64,000 nucleotides of DNA from an uncultured Gelidibacter sp. Its GTDB lineage: Bacteria; Bacteroidota; Bacteroidia; Flavobacteriales; Flavobacteriaceae. The position numbers and the translations under genes are program-made. The stretch is taken from NCBI RefSeq assembly GCF_947500795.1, contig NZ_CANMTE010000003.1, positions 62,001-126,000 on the forward strand. The letters are read 5' to 3'. Of the stretch, positions 52,528 to 60,061 are shown in pieces; position 1 is the stretch's first letter, and each line of letters starts with the position of its first letter. The notes below the pieces were generated by a model. It ran no database searches. It saw nothing but the letters and a program-made list of their open reading frames with translations, and had not been told where the DNA came from.

Positions 52528-54594
52528 ATGTCAGAGAAAGATAACCTGCATGATGCAGATGGAAACGAGGATTTAAAAGGCAAGGCTATCACTACTGAAG
52601 ATACAGTTGCTGAGAGCCAAAACCTATCAGAAGCAAATGCCAAATCAACAGATACAACTGAATCTTCAGATTCTGTTGAAGATAGCGCTACTACAACTCA
52701 AGCTCCCGAAACTACAGAAGAGGCCAAAAACACGGATACATCTGTAACAAGTGAATTTGAAAATACAACAACTGCGGAAGAAACTCCAGCTAAAAAGAAG
52801 GATGCCCACGTAGATGAAATTGAAGAATCTAATGCAGAAGATGCAGAAGATGAAGGCAATGTTGAGCGTCATTCCTTAGAGGACAAGGACTATCACGCCA
52901 TGTCTATGGAGCAGTTGGCAGATGAGTTTGAAGCCCTACTAAACAATAAAAAAGTACAGACTATAAAATCTCACGTTGATGAGATTAAAACGGAATTCAA
53001 TTCTAAGTTTTCAGAAATTCTGGAAGAAAAGAAAGAAGAGTTCTTAAGCGAAGGTGGAAATGAGATCGATTTCTTTTATTCCAGTCCGCTAAAAAAACGA
53101 TTCAATTCGCTTTATAAAGATTATAAAAATAATCTTACAGCATACTACAAAACTTTAGAGACCAATCTTAAATCTAACTTAGAAAACAGATTGCGCATTA
53201 TTGAGGATATCAAAGGCCTTATTAATGTTGAAGAAAACATCAATACAACCTACAAACATTTTAAGGATTTACAGGAAGAATGGCGTAATGCTGGTCCAAT
53301 CCCAAGAGATAAATACAATAATGCATGGAATACCTACCACCATCATGTGGAGATTTTCTATGACTTTTTACATCTTAATCGCGATTTACGCGATATGGAC
53401 TTTAAGCACAATCTAGATCAGAAGTTAAAAATTATCGCCCGTGCTGAGGAATTAGCAAAAGATGATAATTCAAACAGAGCCTTTAGAGAATTACAGGTGC
53501 TTCATAAAATGTGGAAAGAAGATTTAGGCCCTGTAGACAAAGAACATAGAGAAGCAATTTGGGAGCGTTTTAGCAACGCGACTAAAACAATTCATGACAA
53601 ACGTCAAGCTTATTATGCTGATGTCGATAAGGCTCATGAAGCAAATCTTGTGAAAAAGGAAGCCATTATTGCTAAGATTGAAGAAATTGCCAAAGATGAC
53701 GTGAGTTCTCATCAAGCATGGCAAAATAAAATTAAGGTGATTGAAGGATTGCGTACAGAGTTTTTCAATGCCGGTAAAGTGCCTATTAAAGTGAACGAGG
53801 CAACTTGGGCTAAATTTAAAAGTGCTGTAAGGACTTTCAATAAAAAGAAAAATTCGTTCTATAAAGGTTTAAAAAAGGATCAATATACCAATCTTCAGAA
53901 GAAATTGGATTTAATTAAAACCGCTGAAGAACACAAGGATAGCGACGATTTTGAAACGGTGACACCATTGATGAAGAAAATTCAGAATGAGTGGAAAGAA
54001 ATTGGTCATGTTCCAAGAAAAGACAGCGATAAAATTTGGAAACGTTTTAAAGCAGCATGCAACCACTATTTTGATAAACTCAATGCAGAGCGTAATGCCG
54101 CCAATAAAGGCCAAGTGGAAGCTTTTGAGAAAAAATCGAAGTTACTTGAAGACTTAAAAGAATTGCAATTAAGTGGTACACCTGAACAGGATTTAGAGAC
54201 CATTAAACAGAAAACAGAAGAGTGGAATGCCATTGGTCCAGTGCCACAAAACAAACGTTTTATTGAAGGTAAATTCAACAAAACGATAGATGGTTTATTT
54301 AACAACTTGAAATTGGATAAAACAGAAGTTGAAATGATCAAGTTTGAAAATAAACTCGAGCATTTATCGCAACCTGATGACACCCGATTGTTAGATAATG
54401 AACACCACTTTATCCGTAAAAAAATTGATGAAGTCCGTGGGGAAATCAACCAATTGGAAAATAACCTTCAATTTTTCTCAAATATTGACAAATCCAATCC
54501 TTTGGTAAAAGATGTATTGAACAACATTGAAAATCACAAGGAAAATTTAGCAGTATGGGAGGAGAAATTCAAGAAACTGAAGGAGTTATATTAA
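52528..54594 (+). CDS. DUF349 domain protein
   Basis: A 688-residue cytoplasmic protein. A disordered acidic Ser/Thr/Glu-rich N-terminus (about 1-125) is followed by several copies of the three-helix DUF349 repeat, each with a W..(A/I)G.(I/V)P core (WRNAGPIPRDKYNNAWNTY, WKEIGHVPRKDSDKIWKRF, WNAIGPVPQNKRFIEGKF). The end is a coiled coil. Function is unknown to me. A terminator follows. Confidence 0.92.
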   Translation: MSEKDNLHDADGNEDLKGKAITTEDTVAESQNLSEANAKSTDTTESSDSVEDSATTTQAPETTEEAKNTDTSVTSEFENTTTAEETPAKKKDAHVDEIEESNAEDAEDEGNVERHSLEDKDYHAMSMEQLADEFEALLNNKKVQTIKSHVDEIKTEFNSKFSEILEEKKEEFLSEGGNEIDFFYSSPLKKRFNSLYKDYKNNLTAYYKTLETNLKSNLENRLRIIEDIKGLINVEENINTTYKHFKDLQEEWRNAGPIPRDKYNNAWNTYHHHVEIFYDFLHLNRDLRDMDFKHNLDQKLKIIARAEELAKDDNSNRAFRELQVLHKMWKEDLGPVDKEHREAIWERFSNATKTIHDKRQAYYADVDKAHEANLVKKEAIIAKIEEIAKDDVSSHQAWQNKIKVIEGLRTEFFNAGKVPIKVNEATWAKFKSAVRTFNKKKNSFYKGLKKDQYTNLQKKLDLIKTAEEHKDSDDFETVTPLMKKIQNEWKEIGHVPRKDSDKIWKRFKAACNHYFDKLNAERNAANKGQVEAFEKKSKLLEDLKELQLSGTPEQDLETIKQKTEEWNAIGPVPQNKRFIEGKFNKTIDGLFNNLKLDKTEVEMIKFENKLEHLSQPDDTRLLDNEHHFIRKKIDEVRGEINQLENNLQFFSNIDKSNPLVKDVLNNIENHKENLAVWEEKFKKLKELY

Positions 54595-54613
54595 ACACCT
54601 AATTTTTAGATTT

Positions 54614-54657
54614 AAAAAGTCCAATTTTTCAATTTGAAAGATTGGACTTTTTTTTTG
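54614..54657 (+). terminator. Rho-independent terminator after the DUF349 gene
   Basis: Long stem AAAAGTCCAAT...TTTCAA / TTGAAA...ATTGGACTTTT with one mismatch pair and a T run. Confidence 0.92.
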
Positions 54658-54729
54658 ATACACCAATTATGCTGCCTTTTAGTTAAGCGTCTGAAGCAGA
54701 AATTATCCGGCAGAAGTAGTATTTTTAAT

Positions 54730-54737
54730 TACATTTG
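54730..54737 (+). promoter_or_regulatory. Promoter -7 box (TACATTTG) of the fucosyltransferase-like gene
   Basis: Exact TAnnTTTG match. It covers the start of a longer frame opening at 54735 and so supports the ATG at 54789. Confidence 0.6.
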
Positions 54738-54788
54738 CACACCCTATCGCTTAATTTAAAGCACACAATATTCAGAAAAGCCACAGCC

Positions 54789-55838
54789 ATGTACAAAGTT
54801 AAGTTCACGCCATACCGAGAAAGTTTAGGCAAAATAATGTTTCGACAAACCAAAGATGGAAAAGGAATTTCTTCTGATGGTCGTTATCAATTCTATATTG
54901 ATGAGCCCATTGAAGATCCTGATTTTTGGGTGGTTCAAGGAAAAGGCGTGAGAGGTTCAGAAAGCTGCAAAGTAGCTCCTGAAAACACAATATTACTAAC
55001 CACAGAGCCAAAATCTGTTCTAGTTTATCCTAAAGGGTACATTAAGCAATTTGGAACCATTTGTTCTTGCCAGGAGGAAACCAAACATAAAAATCTAAAA
55101 TTAGGCCCTGCCATTCTTCCTTGGTTTGTTGGATTTAAGAAATCAAAGGATAATGAAATCACATATTCGTTGACCTATGATGATTTAATGACGAATAAAA
55201 CCCCGGAGAAAAAGAAGTTAATTTCTGTCATCACAAGCAATAAGGCATTTACAAAAGGGCATCTTGAGAGAATCGAGTTTGTTGAAAAATTAAAGGCTTA
55301 TTATGGCGATCAATTAGATGTATTCGGACAAGGCTTTAACAGTTTCGATGATAAATGGGACGTTTTAGCACCTTATAAATATCATATCGCAATAGAAAAT
55401 TCATCTGAAAATTATTATTGGACAGAAAAAATATCCGACTGCTTCTTGGCGGAGACATTTCCTATTTATTATGGCTGTAAAAATCTATCTGATTATTTTG
55501 ACAAAGAGTCTTTTCAATCCATAGATATTCACAATTTTGATGCCTCTGTTGCCATCATAGATAAAATAATTAAGGAAGATACATTCGAAAATAAACTGCC
55601 TAAAATAAAAGAATCCAAAATGAAGGTGCTGCATGAGTATAACATGTTTGATTATGTGGCTCATTTATGTGATCAGATGAATCCAGATCTACCAAAGGAA
55701 ACGGTAACGATAAACAAATGTAACTCCTCAAAAGACTGGCACAATTTGTATAATTACGTGATTAAGAACTCGCTATTTAAATTGAAGCAAAAAACAAAAG
55801 AGCTCTTTAAAGGCAAGTCGGTATTGTATAAAGAATAA
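54789..55838 (+). CDS. Glycosyltransferase family 10 (alpha-1,3-fucosyltransferase-like)
   Basis: A 349-residue cytosolic or peripheral transferase. The GT10 donor site is clear: ISVITSNKAFTKGHLERIEF, DVFGQGFNSFDDKWDVL, then YKYHIAIENSSENYYWTEKISDCFLAETFPIYYGC. GT10 enzymes transfer fucose from GDP-fucose to GlcNAc units of O-antigen or capsule; sugar and acceptor are inferred. I start at 54789 (MYKVKFTPYRES) because a -7 box sits at 54730-54737, inside the longer frame that opens at 54735. It is isolated from other sugar genes. A basic tail may bind the membrane. Confidence 0.88.
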   Translation: MYKVKFTPYRESLGKIMFRQTKDGKGISSDGRYQFYIDEPIEDPDFWVVQGKGVRGSESCKVAPENTILLTTEPKSVLVYPKGYIKQFGTICSCQEETKHKNLKLGPAILPWFVGFKKSKDNEITYSLTYDDLMTNKTPEKKKLISVITSNKAFTKGHLERIEFVEKLKAYYGDQLDVFGQGFNSFDDKWDVLAPYKYHIAIENSSENYYWTEKISDCFLAETFPIYYGCKNLSDYFDKESFQSIDIHNFDASVAIIDKIIKEDTFENKLPKIKESKMKVLHEYNMFDYVAHLCDQMNPDLPKETVTINKCNSSKDWHNLYNYVIKNSLFKLKQKTKELFKGKSVLYKE

Positions 55839-55888
55839 AATGGATACAATTTTAGTATCCATAATCACGAAACCAAAGTTCTATAAAA

Positions 55889-55924
55889 AATCAAATCCTA
55901 TCTGTGAAAACAGATAGGATTTTG
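55889..55924 (+). terminator. Rho-independent terminator after the GT10 gene
   Basis: Stem AATCCTATCTG / CAGATAGGATT around a six-base loop, followed by TTTT, about 50 bases past the stop. Confidence 0.85.
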
Positions 55925-56074
55925 ACCCCTAACTAAACTAAATTTTTAATCTTAATTAATACCGCTTAAAATATAATTAAGACTACCTACTTATGATTAT
56001 GAAACTAAGTAAAGTTCCATTATATCATATATACGTGTTTAAACTCTTATTGGATTACCGGTTTACAAAAAAAA

Positions 56075-56851
56075 CTAAACTTTTTTTGCTTCCTCCCAAA
56101 ACACATCCATTTCCTCCAAAGTCATTTCAGATAAAGGCACGTTGATTTCCCGTGACTTAGCCTCTAAATATTGGAATCTTTTGATGAATTTCTTATTGGT
56201 TCTTTCTAAGGCATTTTCGGGATTAATTTTTAAAAACCGCGCATAGTTGATGATTGAAAAAAGCACATCCCCCAGCTCACTTTCCATTTTATCAGCATCG
56301 CCTTTGGCAACTTCCACTTTTAACTCCGCAAGCTCCTCCTCCACTTTTTCATAAACTTGTTCTGGATGTTCCCAATCAAAGCCAACACCCGCTACTTTGT
56401 CTTGTATGCGATTGGCTTTAACCATGGCTGGTAAACTTTTTGGCACTCCTTGTAACACACTCGTTTTCCCTTTCTCCTTCAGCTTAATTTGCTCCCAATT
56501 ACGTTTGACATCTTCTTCATTTTCCACTTTTACATCGCCGTAAATATGCGGATGTCTTTCAACCAATTTATCGCAAATACTGTTACAAACATCTGCAATA
56601 TCAAAACTATTGGTTTCATTACCAATCCTCGAATAAAACACGATATGCAACAACACATCACCCAATTCCTTTTTAACCTCATCCAAATCCTTATCCAAAA
56701 TAGCATCACCCAACTCGTATACCTCCTCAATAGTTAAATGTCGAAGGGATTCCATGGTTTGCTTTTTGTCCCACGGACATTGCTCACGCAATTCATCCAT
56801 AGTAGTTAAAAGTCGGTCAAAAGCTTGTAATTGTTCTTGTCTGCGTGTCAT
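56075..56851 (-). CDS. mazG: Nucleoside triphosphate pyrophosphohydrolase MazG
   Basis: Hydrolyses (d)NTPs to monophosphate and pyrophosphate, cleaning the pool and modulating stress responses. At 258 residues it has two MazG domains. The first (about 20-125) holds the metal-binding set CPWDKKQTMESLRHLTIEEVYEL / KKELGDVLLHIVFYS. The second (about 150-225) has EEELAELKVEVAKGD and ESELGDVLFSIINYAR. Single gene with its own promoter box. Confidence 0.96.
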   Translation of the reverse strand: MTRRQEQLQAFDRLLTTMDELREQCPWDKKQTMESLRHLTIEEVYELGDAILDKDLDEVKKELGDVLLHIVFYSRIGNETNSFDIADVCNSICDKLVERHPHIYGDVKVENEEDVKRNWEQIKLKEKGKTSVLQGVPKSLPAMVKANRIQDKVAGVGFDWEHPEQVYEKVEEELAELKVEVAKGDADKMESELGDVLFSIINYARFLKINPENALERTNKKFIKRFQYLEAKSREINVPLSEMTLEEMDVFWEEAKKV

Positions 56852-56871
56852 GTTGTTGTTTTTCTGAAATT

Positions 56872-56879
56872 CAAAATTA
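56872..56879 (-). promoter_or_regulatory. Promoter -7 box (TAATTTTG) of mazG
   Basis: TAnnTTTG match on the minus strand, about 20 bases ahead of the ATG. Confidence 0.6.
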
Positions 56880-56994
56880 CGAAAATCGATACTGCTTGTG
56901 TACTAAATTTTATAAGAATCAAACCCTTCGATAAACAGTGTGCTTCATTGCTTCCCTTGAAAATCATTATTTATTAACAATTGGAAATAAAATG

Positions 56995-57034
56995 AAACCC
57001 CCACATTCTGTAAAAGAAATTGTGGGGGTTTTTA
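56995..57034 (-). terminator. Terminator of the DUF5606 gene
   Basis: Stem AAACCCCCACA / TGTGGGGGTTT with T-runs on both sides, about 50 bases past the stop at 57081. Confidence 0.88.
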
Positions 57035-57047
57035 TTTTTGAATCAAG

Positions 57048-57080
57048 TCTTAATTCTTAATTCTGATATCTTAATTTTAA
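57048..57080. repeat. Heptamer array, TCTTAAT type
   Basis: Units at 57048, 57055, 57062, 57069 and 57076 (TCTTAAT, TCTTAAT, TCTGATA, TCTTAAT, TTTAATT) in strict 7-bp phase. The array ends at the base before the DUF5606 stop codon at 57081. Confidence 0.8.
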
Positions 57081-57626
57081 TTAAGTTTTTCTAGCACTTG
57101 TGTTCTTAGTAGCGCCACCTTTCTTAGAAGCTGAAGCCTTAGAACCTACGTTTTTTGCAGCGTTATTTGGCTTTGCAGCAGCTTTAGACTGCGCTTCTTC
57201 AACTTTAGCAGCTGTAGATTTATCTTCGTCTTCTTTATCTAAAGCAGACAACAAATCGTTAGATTGTAAAATATTATACCATTGGATAACCTTTTTGATA
57301 TCACTTGGGTACACACGATCTTCATCATAATCAGGTAATACTTCAAAGAAATACTCTTCAAGTTTATCTTTAGAGTCTTTATGGCTGATAGACGTTTGTT
57401 TGCCATCTTCCTTTTCACGAACCTTTTTGAAAACTTCGCGTAATGGCACTTCTTCTGTTAGTGTGTACATCGCGATTTCACTTAAAACACTCACATTACT
57501 GTGAATATTTACCGTAATACGCTTCTTATCAAGTAACGATTCTGCAACAAAACCGCTACGTGTTTGGGTTACAATTTTATATAGCCCAGGTTTCCCTGCA
57601 ATGGATAAAATCTTATCTAAACTCAT
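57081..57626 (-). CDS. DUF5606 protein with basic C-terminal tail
   Basis: A 181-residue protein. Residues 1-125 are the DUF5606 domain (MSLDKILSIAGKPGLYKIV, then SGFVAESLLDKKRITVNIH). The last 55 or so residues are a low-complexity Ala/Lys/Ser/Thr tail, similar in composition to histone-like tails, which suggests nucleic-acid binding by analogy only. The neighbours def, ruvX and mazG make a stable block in this family. Function is unknown. Confidence 0.88.
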   Translation of the reverse strand: MSLDKILSIAGKPGLYKIVTQTRSGFVAESLLDKKRITVNIHSNVSVLSEIAMYTLTEEVPLREVFKKVREKEDGKQTSISHKDSKDKLEEYFFEVLPDYDEDRVYPSDIKKVIQWYNILQSNDLLSALDKEDEDKSTAAKVEEAQSKAAAKPNNAAKNVGSKASASKKGGATKNTSARKT

Positions 57627-57659
57627 ATTCTTTATATGCTTTTTTTATTTTGACGGAGA

Positions 57660-57667
57660 CAAATATA
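57660..57667 (-). promoter_or_regulatory. Promoter -7 box (TATATTTG) of the DUF5606 gene
   Basis: Exact TAnnTTTG match on the minus strand, about 33 bases ahead of the ATG at 57626. Confidence 0.6.
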
Positions 57668-57694
57668 TGCCTTTGCCTTTAGGATTGTAAAAAA

Positions 57695-58285
57695 TTAACG
57701 TTTCTTTTTCATAGCTGGAAAACGCATCTTATAATCGACGCTGATGTTTCCTTTTGAAATATTATTCAATCTACTTTTAATCAAACGCTTTTTTAAGGTC
57801 GATAACTTATCCGTAAATAAGATACCGTCAATATGATCATACTCATGTTGAATCACTCTTGCAATCAGACCCTCAAACTCCTCAACATGGGTCTTAAAAT
57901 CTTCATCCTGATATTGGATTTTGATTTTCGGTTTTCTGAACACATCTTCCCTTACATCCGGAATGCTCAAACACCCTTCATTAAAAGCCCATTCCTCTCC
58001 AGTTTCTTCAAGAATTTCTGCGTTGATAAACGTGCGTTTAAAACCTTCCAATTGTGCCTTTTCTTCGCTGTTTAAATCCTCATCTTCAGAAAAAGGTGTG
58101 GTATCTATCACGAATAAACGAATAGCCAACCCAATTTGTGGCGCTGCTAATCCAACACCATAGGCGTCATACATGGTTTCGTACATGTTGGCAATGAGTT
58201 CCTTGAGTTTTGGATAATCGGCCGAAATATTTTCGCCTTCCTTTCTTAGAACTGGGTCGCCATAGGCAACAATAGGTAAAATCAT
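57695..58285 (-). CDS. def: Peptide deformylase
   Basis: Removes the formyl group from nascent-chain N-terminal methionine. 196 residues with all three motifs: GVGLAAPQIG (43-52), EGCLSIP (103-109, metal ligand Cys105) and QHEYDH (146-151, metal ligands His147 and His151, catalytic Glu148). A Glu/Asp-rich insert at about 66-80 is longer than in E. coli. Own promoter box at 58307. Confidence 0.97.
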   Translation of the reverse strand: MILPIVAYGDPVLRKEGENISADYPKLKELIANMYETMYDAYGVGLAAPQIGLAIRLFVIDTTPFSEDEDLNSEEKAQLEGFKRTFINAEILEETGEEWAFNEGCLSIPDVREDVFRKPKIKIQYQDEDFKTHVEEFEGLIARVIQHEYDHIDGILFTDKLSTLKKRLIKSRLNNISKGNISVDYKMRFPAMKKKR

Positions 58286-58306
58286 TAATCTTTAATTTTA
58301 AGAGTG

Positions 58307-58314
58307 CAAAAATA
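58307..58314 (-). promoter_or_regulatory. Promoter -7 box (TATTTTTG) of def
   Basis: TAnnTTTG match on the minus strand, giving a 5' UTR of about 18 bases. Confidence 0.6.
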
Positions 58315-58365
58315 CAATACTTATTTAGGATTTTAGAAACTTCAGTTAAAATTGTTAATCCACAA

Positions 58366-58776
58366 CTATTGGTTATACAAATAACTTTGAAGAATAATGG
58401 TCGCACTGATCTCATCTACCAAAGCTTTATTTTTCCGTTGCCCCTTACTAAGTCCGCTGTCAATCATGGTTTGGAACGCCATTTTTGAAGTAAACCGTTC
58501 GTCAACACGTTTAACTGGAATTTCGGGAATTGTTTTAGCAAGTTTTGTTAGAAAGGATTGAATAGATTCTTCACTTTCAGAAACCTCGTTATTCATTTGT
58601 TTTGGCTCCCCAACAAGAAACAATTCGACCTTTTCTTTAGAAATATAGTCCTTTAAAAAAGGTAAAAGCCCTTTGGTTGCAACAGTAGTCAGGCCGGAAG
58701 CGATGATTTGTAGTTCATCAGTTACCGCAATACCAGTGCGCTTTGTTCCGTAATCTATTGCTAAAATTCTTGCCAT
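58366..58776 (-). CDS. ruvX: Putative pre-16S rRNA nuclease / Holliday junction resolvase-like RuvX
   Basis: A 136-residue YqgF-family RNase H-fold nuclease. ILAIDYGTKRTGIAVTD holds the first catalytic Asp, LFLVGEPKQMN the second region, and the late KALVDEISATIIL the third acidic position. E. coli YqgF matures the 16S rRNA 5' end, while other members resolve Holliday junctions. Own promoter box 47 bases upstream. Confidence 0.93.
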   Translation of the reverse strand: MARILAIDYGTKRTGIAVTDELQIIASGLTTVATKGLLPFLKDYISKEKVELFLVGEPKQMNNEVSESEESIQSFLTKLAKTIPEIPVKRVDERFTSKMAFQTMIDSGLSKGQRKNKALVDEISATIILQSYLYNQ

Positions 58777-58822
58777 ACTACCTTCTTTAAAATCAGGAAT
58801 CCTATTAAAATTATATTTCCAA

Positions 58823-58830
58823 CAAAGTTA
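58823..58830 (-). promoter_or_regulatory. Promoter -7 box (TAACTTTG) of ruvX
   Basis: Exact TAnnTTTG match on the minus strand, predicting a 5' UTR of about 40 bases. Confidence 0.55.
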
Positions 58831-58983
58831 CTATTATTTAATTTCTAACTGAAGTGATTACTTTTAAATTACATAAGAAAATGTCTATTTAAACCATCAC
58901 TATGACCTCCCTTTTTCCTTGAATGTATATAGATTTGAAACAAATCAATGCCTTACAATATTTTCCAAAATGAATTATAGGTT

Positions 58984-58991
58984 TATATTTG
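58984..58991 (+). promoter_or_regulatory. Promoter -7 box (TATATTTG) of dapD
   Basis: Exact TAnnTTTG match, giving a 5' UTR of about 16 bases before the ATG at 59011. Confidence 0.65.
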
Positions 58992-59010
58992 TGTAAATTA
59001 AAATTAAGAC

Positions 59011-59826
59011 ATGGAACAACTCCGACAAAACATAGAGAAAGCTTGGGATAACCGCGAATTACTTTCCGAAAAAGTTACAATAGAAAGCATTAGAAGTGTC
59101 ATCGATTTACTTGATGAAGGCACCTTAAGAGTTGCTGAACCAACTGATAATGGTTGGCAGGTAAATGAATGGGTGAAAAAAGCGGTCGTACTGTACTTTC
59201 CTATCCAAAAAATGGAAACTTTTGAAGTCGGTATTTTTGAGTTTCATGATAAGATTCCATTAAAACGCGGCTATGCTGATAAAGGGATACGTGTGGTACC
59301 TCATGCTGTATCGAGACATGGCGCTTACATTAGCAAAGGCACCATTTTAATGCCGAGTTATGTAAATATTGGAGCGTATGTTGATGAAGGGACGATGGTA
59401 GATACTTGGGCAACTGTTGGAAGTTGTGCTCAAATTGGGAAAAATGTGCATTTATCTGGAGGTGTTGGTATAGGTGGCGTTTTAGAACCCTTACAAGCCG
59501 CCCCAGTAATTATTGAGGACAATGCCTTTATTGGCAGTAGATGTATTGTTGTTGAAGGTGTTAGAGTGGAATCAGAAGCCGTTTTAGGTGCGAATGTATG
59601 TTTAACTGCCTCTACAAAAATCATTGATGTTACTGGTGACGAGCCGGTAGAAATGAAAGGCGTTGTACCAGCACGTTCTGTTGTTATTCCTGGCAGTTAT
59701 GCTAAAGAATTTCCTGCAGGAACTTACAACGTGCCTTGTGCCTTGATTATTGGTAAGCGTAAAGAAAGCACCAATAAGAAAACATCATTGAATGATGCGT
59801 TGCGCGAATATAATGTAGCAGTTTAA
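59011..59826 (+). CDS. dapD: 2,3,4,5-tetrahydropyridine-2,6-dicarboxylate N-succinyltransferase
   Basis: Succinyl-CoA-dependent step of lysine and diaminopimelate synthesis. 271 residues, the usual length. N-terminal helical domain, then a left-handed parallel beta-helix built of hexapeptide repeats (ISKGTILMPSYVNIGAYVDEGTMVDT), the signature GVGIGGVLEPLQAAPVIIED, and a C-terminal tail. Single gene with its own promoter box and terminator. Confidence 0.97.
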   Translation: MEQLRQNIEKAWDNRELLSEKVTIESIRSVIDLLDEGTLRVAEPTDNGWQVNEWVKKAVVLYFPIQKMETFEVGIFEFHDKIPLKRGYADKGIRVVPHAVSRHGAYISKGTILMPSYVNIGAYVDEGTMVDTWATVGSCAQIGKNVHLSGGVGIGGVLEPLQAAPVIIEDNAFIGSRCIVVEGVRVESEAVLGANVCLTASTKIIDVTGDEPVEMKGVVPARSVVIPGSYAKEFPAGTYNVPCALIIGKRKESTNKKTSLNDALREYNVAV

Positions 59827-59864
59827 AACAAACTTTTAATCATTAATATTGATTGAACAGATAC

Positions 59865-59920
59865 AAAAACAGGATTATGAGTGTTAATTTGAAACCATTC
59901 AACCATAATCCTGTTTTTTA
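59865..59920 (+). terminator. Terminator of dapD
   Basis: Stem AAAACAGGATTATG / CATAATCCTGTTTT with a loop of about 24 bases and a T run. Confidence 0.85.
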
Positions 59921-59942
59921 AACTATTATATAAAATTAAAGA

Positions 59943-59971
59943 CCTCTTTTATATGGATGGATTAAAAGAGG
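59943..59971 (+). promoter_or_regulatory. Hairpin covering the purine-rich site before a 27-codon ORF
   Basis: Inverted repeat CCTCTTTTA / TAAAAGAGG with an 11-base loop. The right arm contains AAGAGG, six bases before the ATG at 59978, so the hairpin could hide it. A second imperfect stem (CCCAA...GTAAA / TTTAC...TTGGG, 59983-60018) follows inside the small ORF. Confidence 0.5.
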
Positions 59972-59977
59972 CTAATA

Positions 59978-60061
59978 ATGCGCCCAAATAAAAAAAGTAA
60001 AGTATCGTTTTACTTGGGTTTCTATCAATCCATCATTGTTTTTATACTGCTAACCATATGA
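59978..60061 (+). CDS. Possible 27-residue membrane leader peptide
   Basis: ATG at 59978, preceded by AAGAGG with six-base spacing. The basic start MRPNKKSK is followed by a hydrophobic stretch (FYLGFYQSIIVFILLTI). Its TGA overlaps the ATG of the glycosyltransferase-like gene (ATGA at 60058-60061), the classic coupling arrangement. It could be a leader peptide, a small membrane protein, or chance. Not proven to be translated. Confidence 0.35.
   Translation: MRPNKKSKVSFYLGFYQSIIVFILLTI

Noticed and set aside
54735-54788. N-terminal extension of the GT10 protein
   Set aside because: It begins inside the -7 box at 54730-54737, so it would not be on the transcript.
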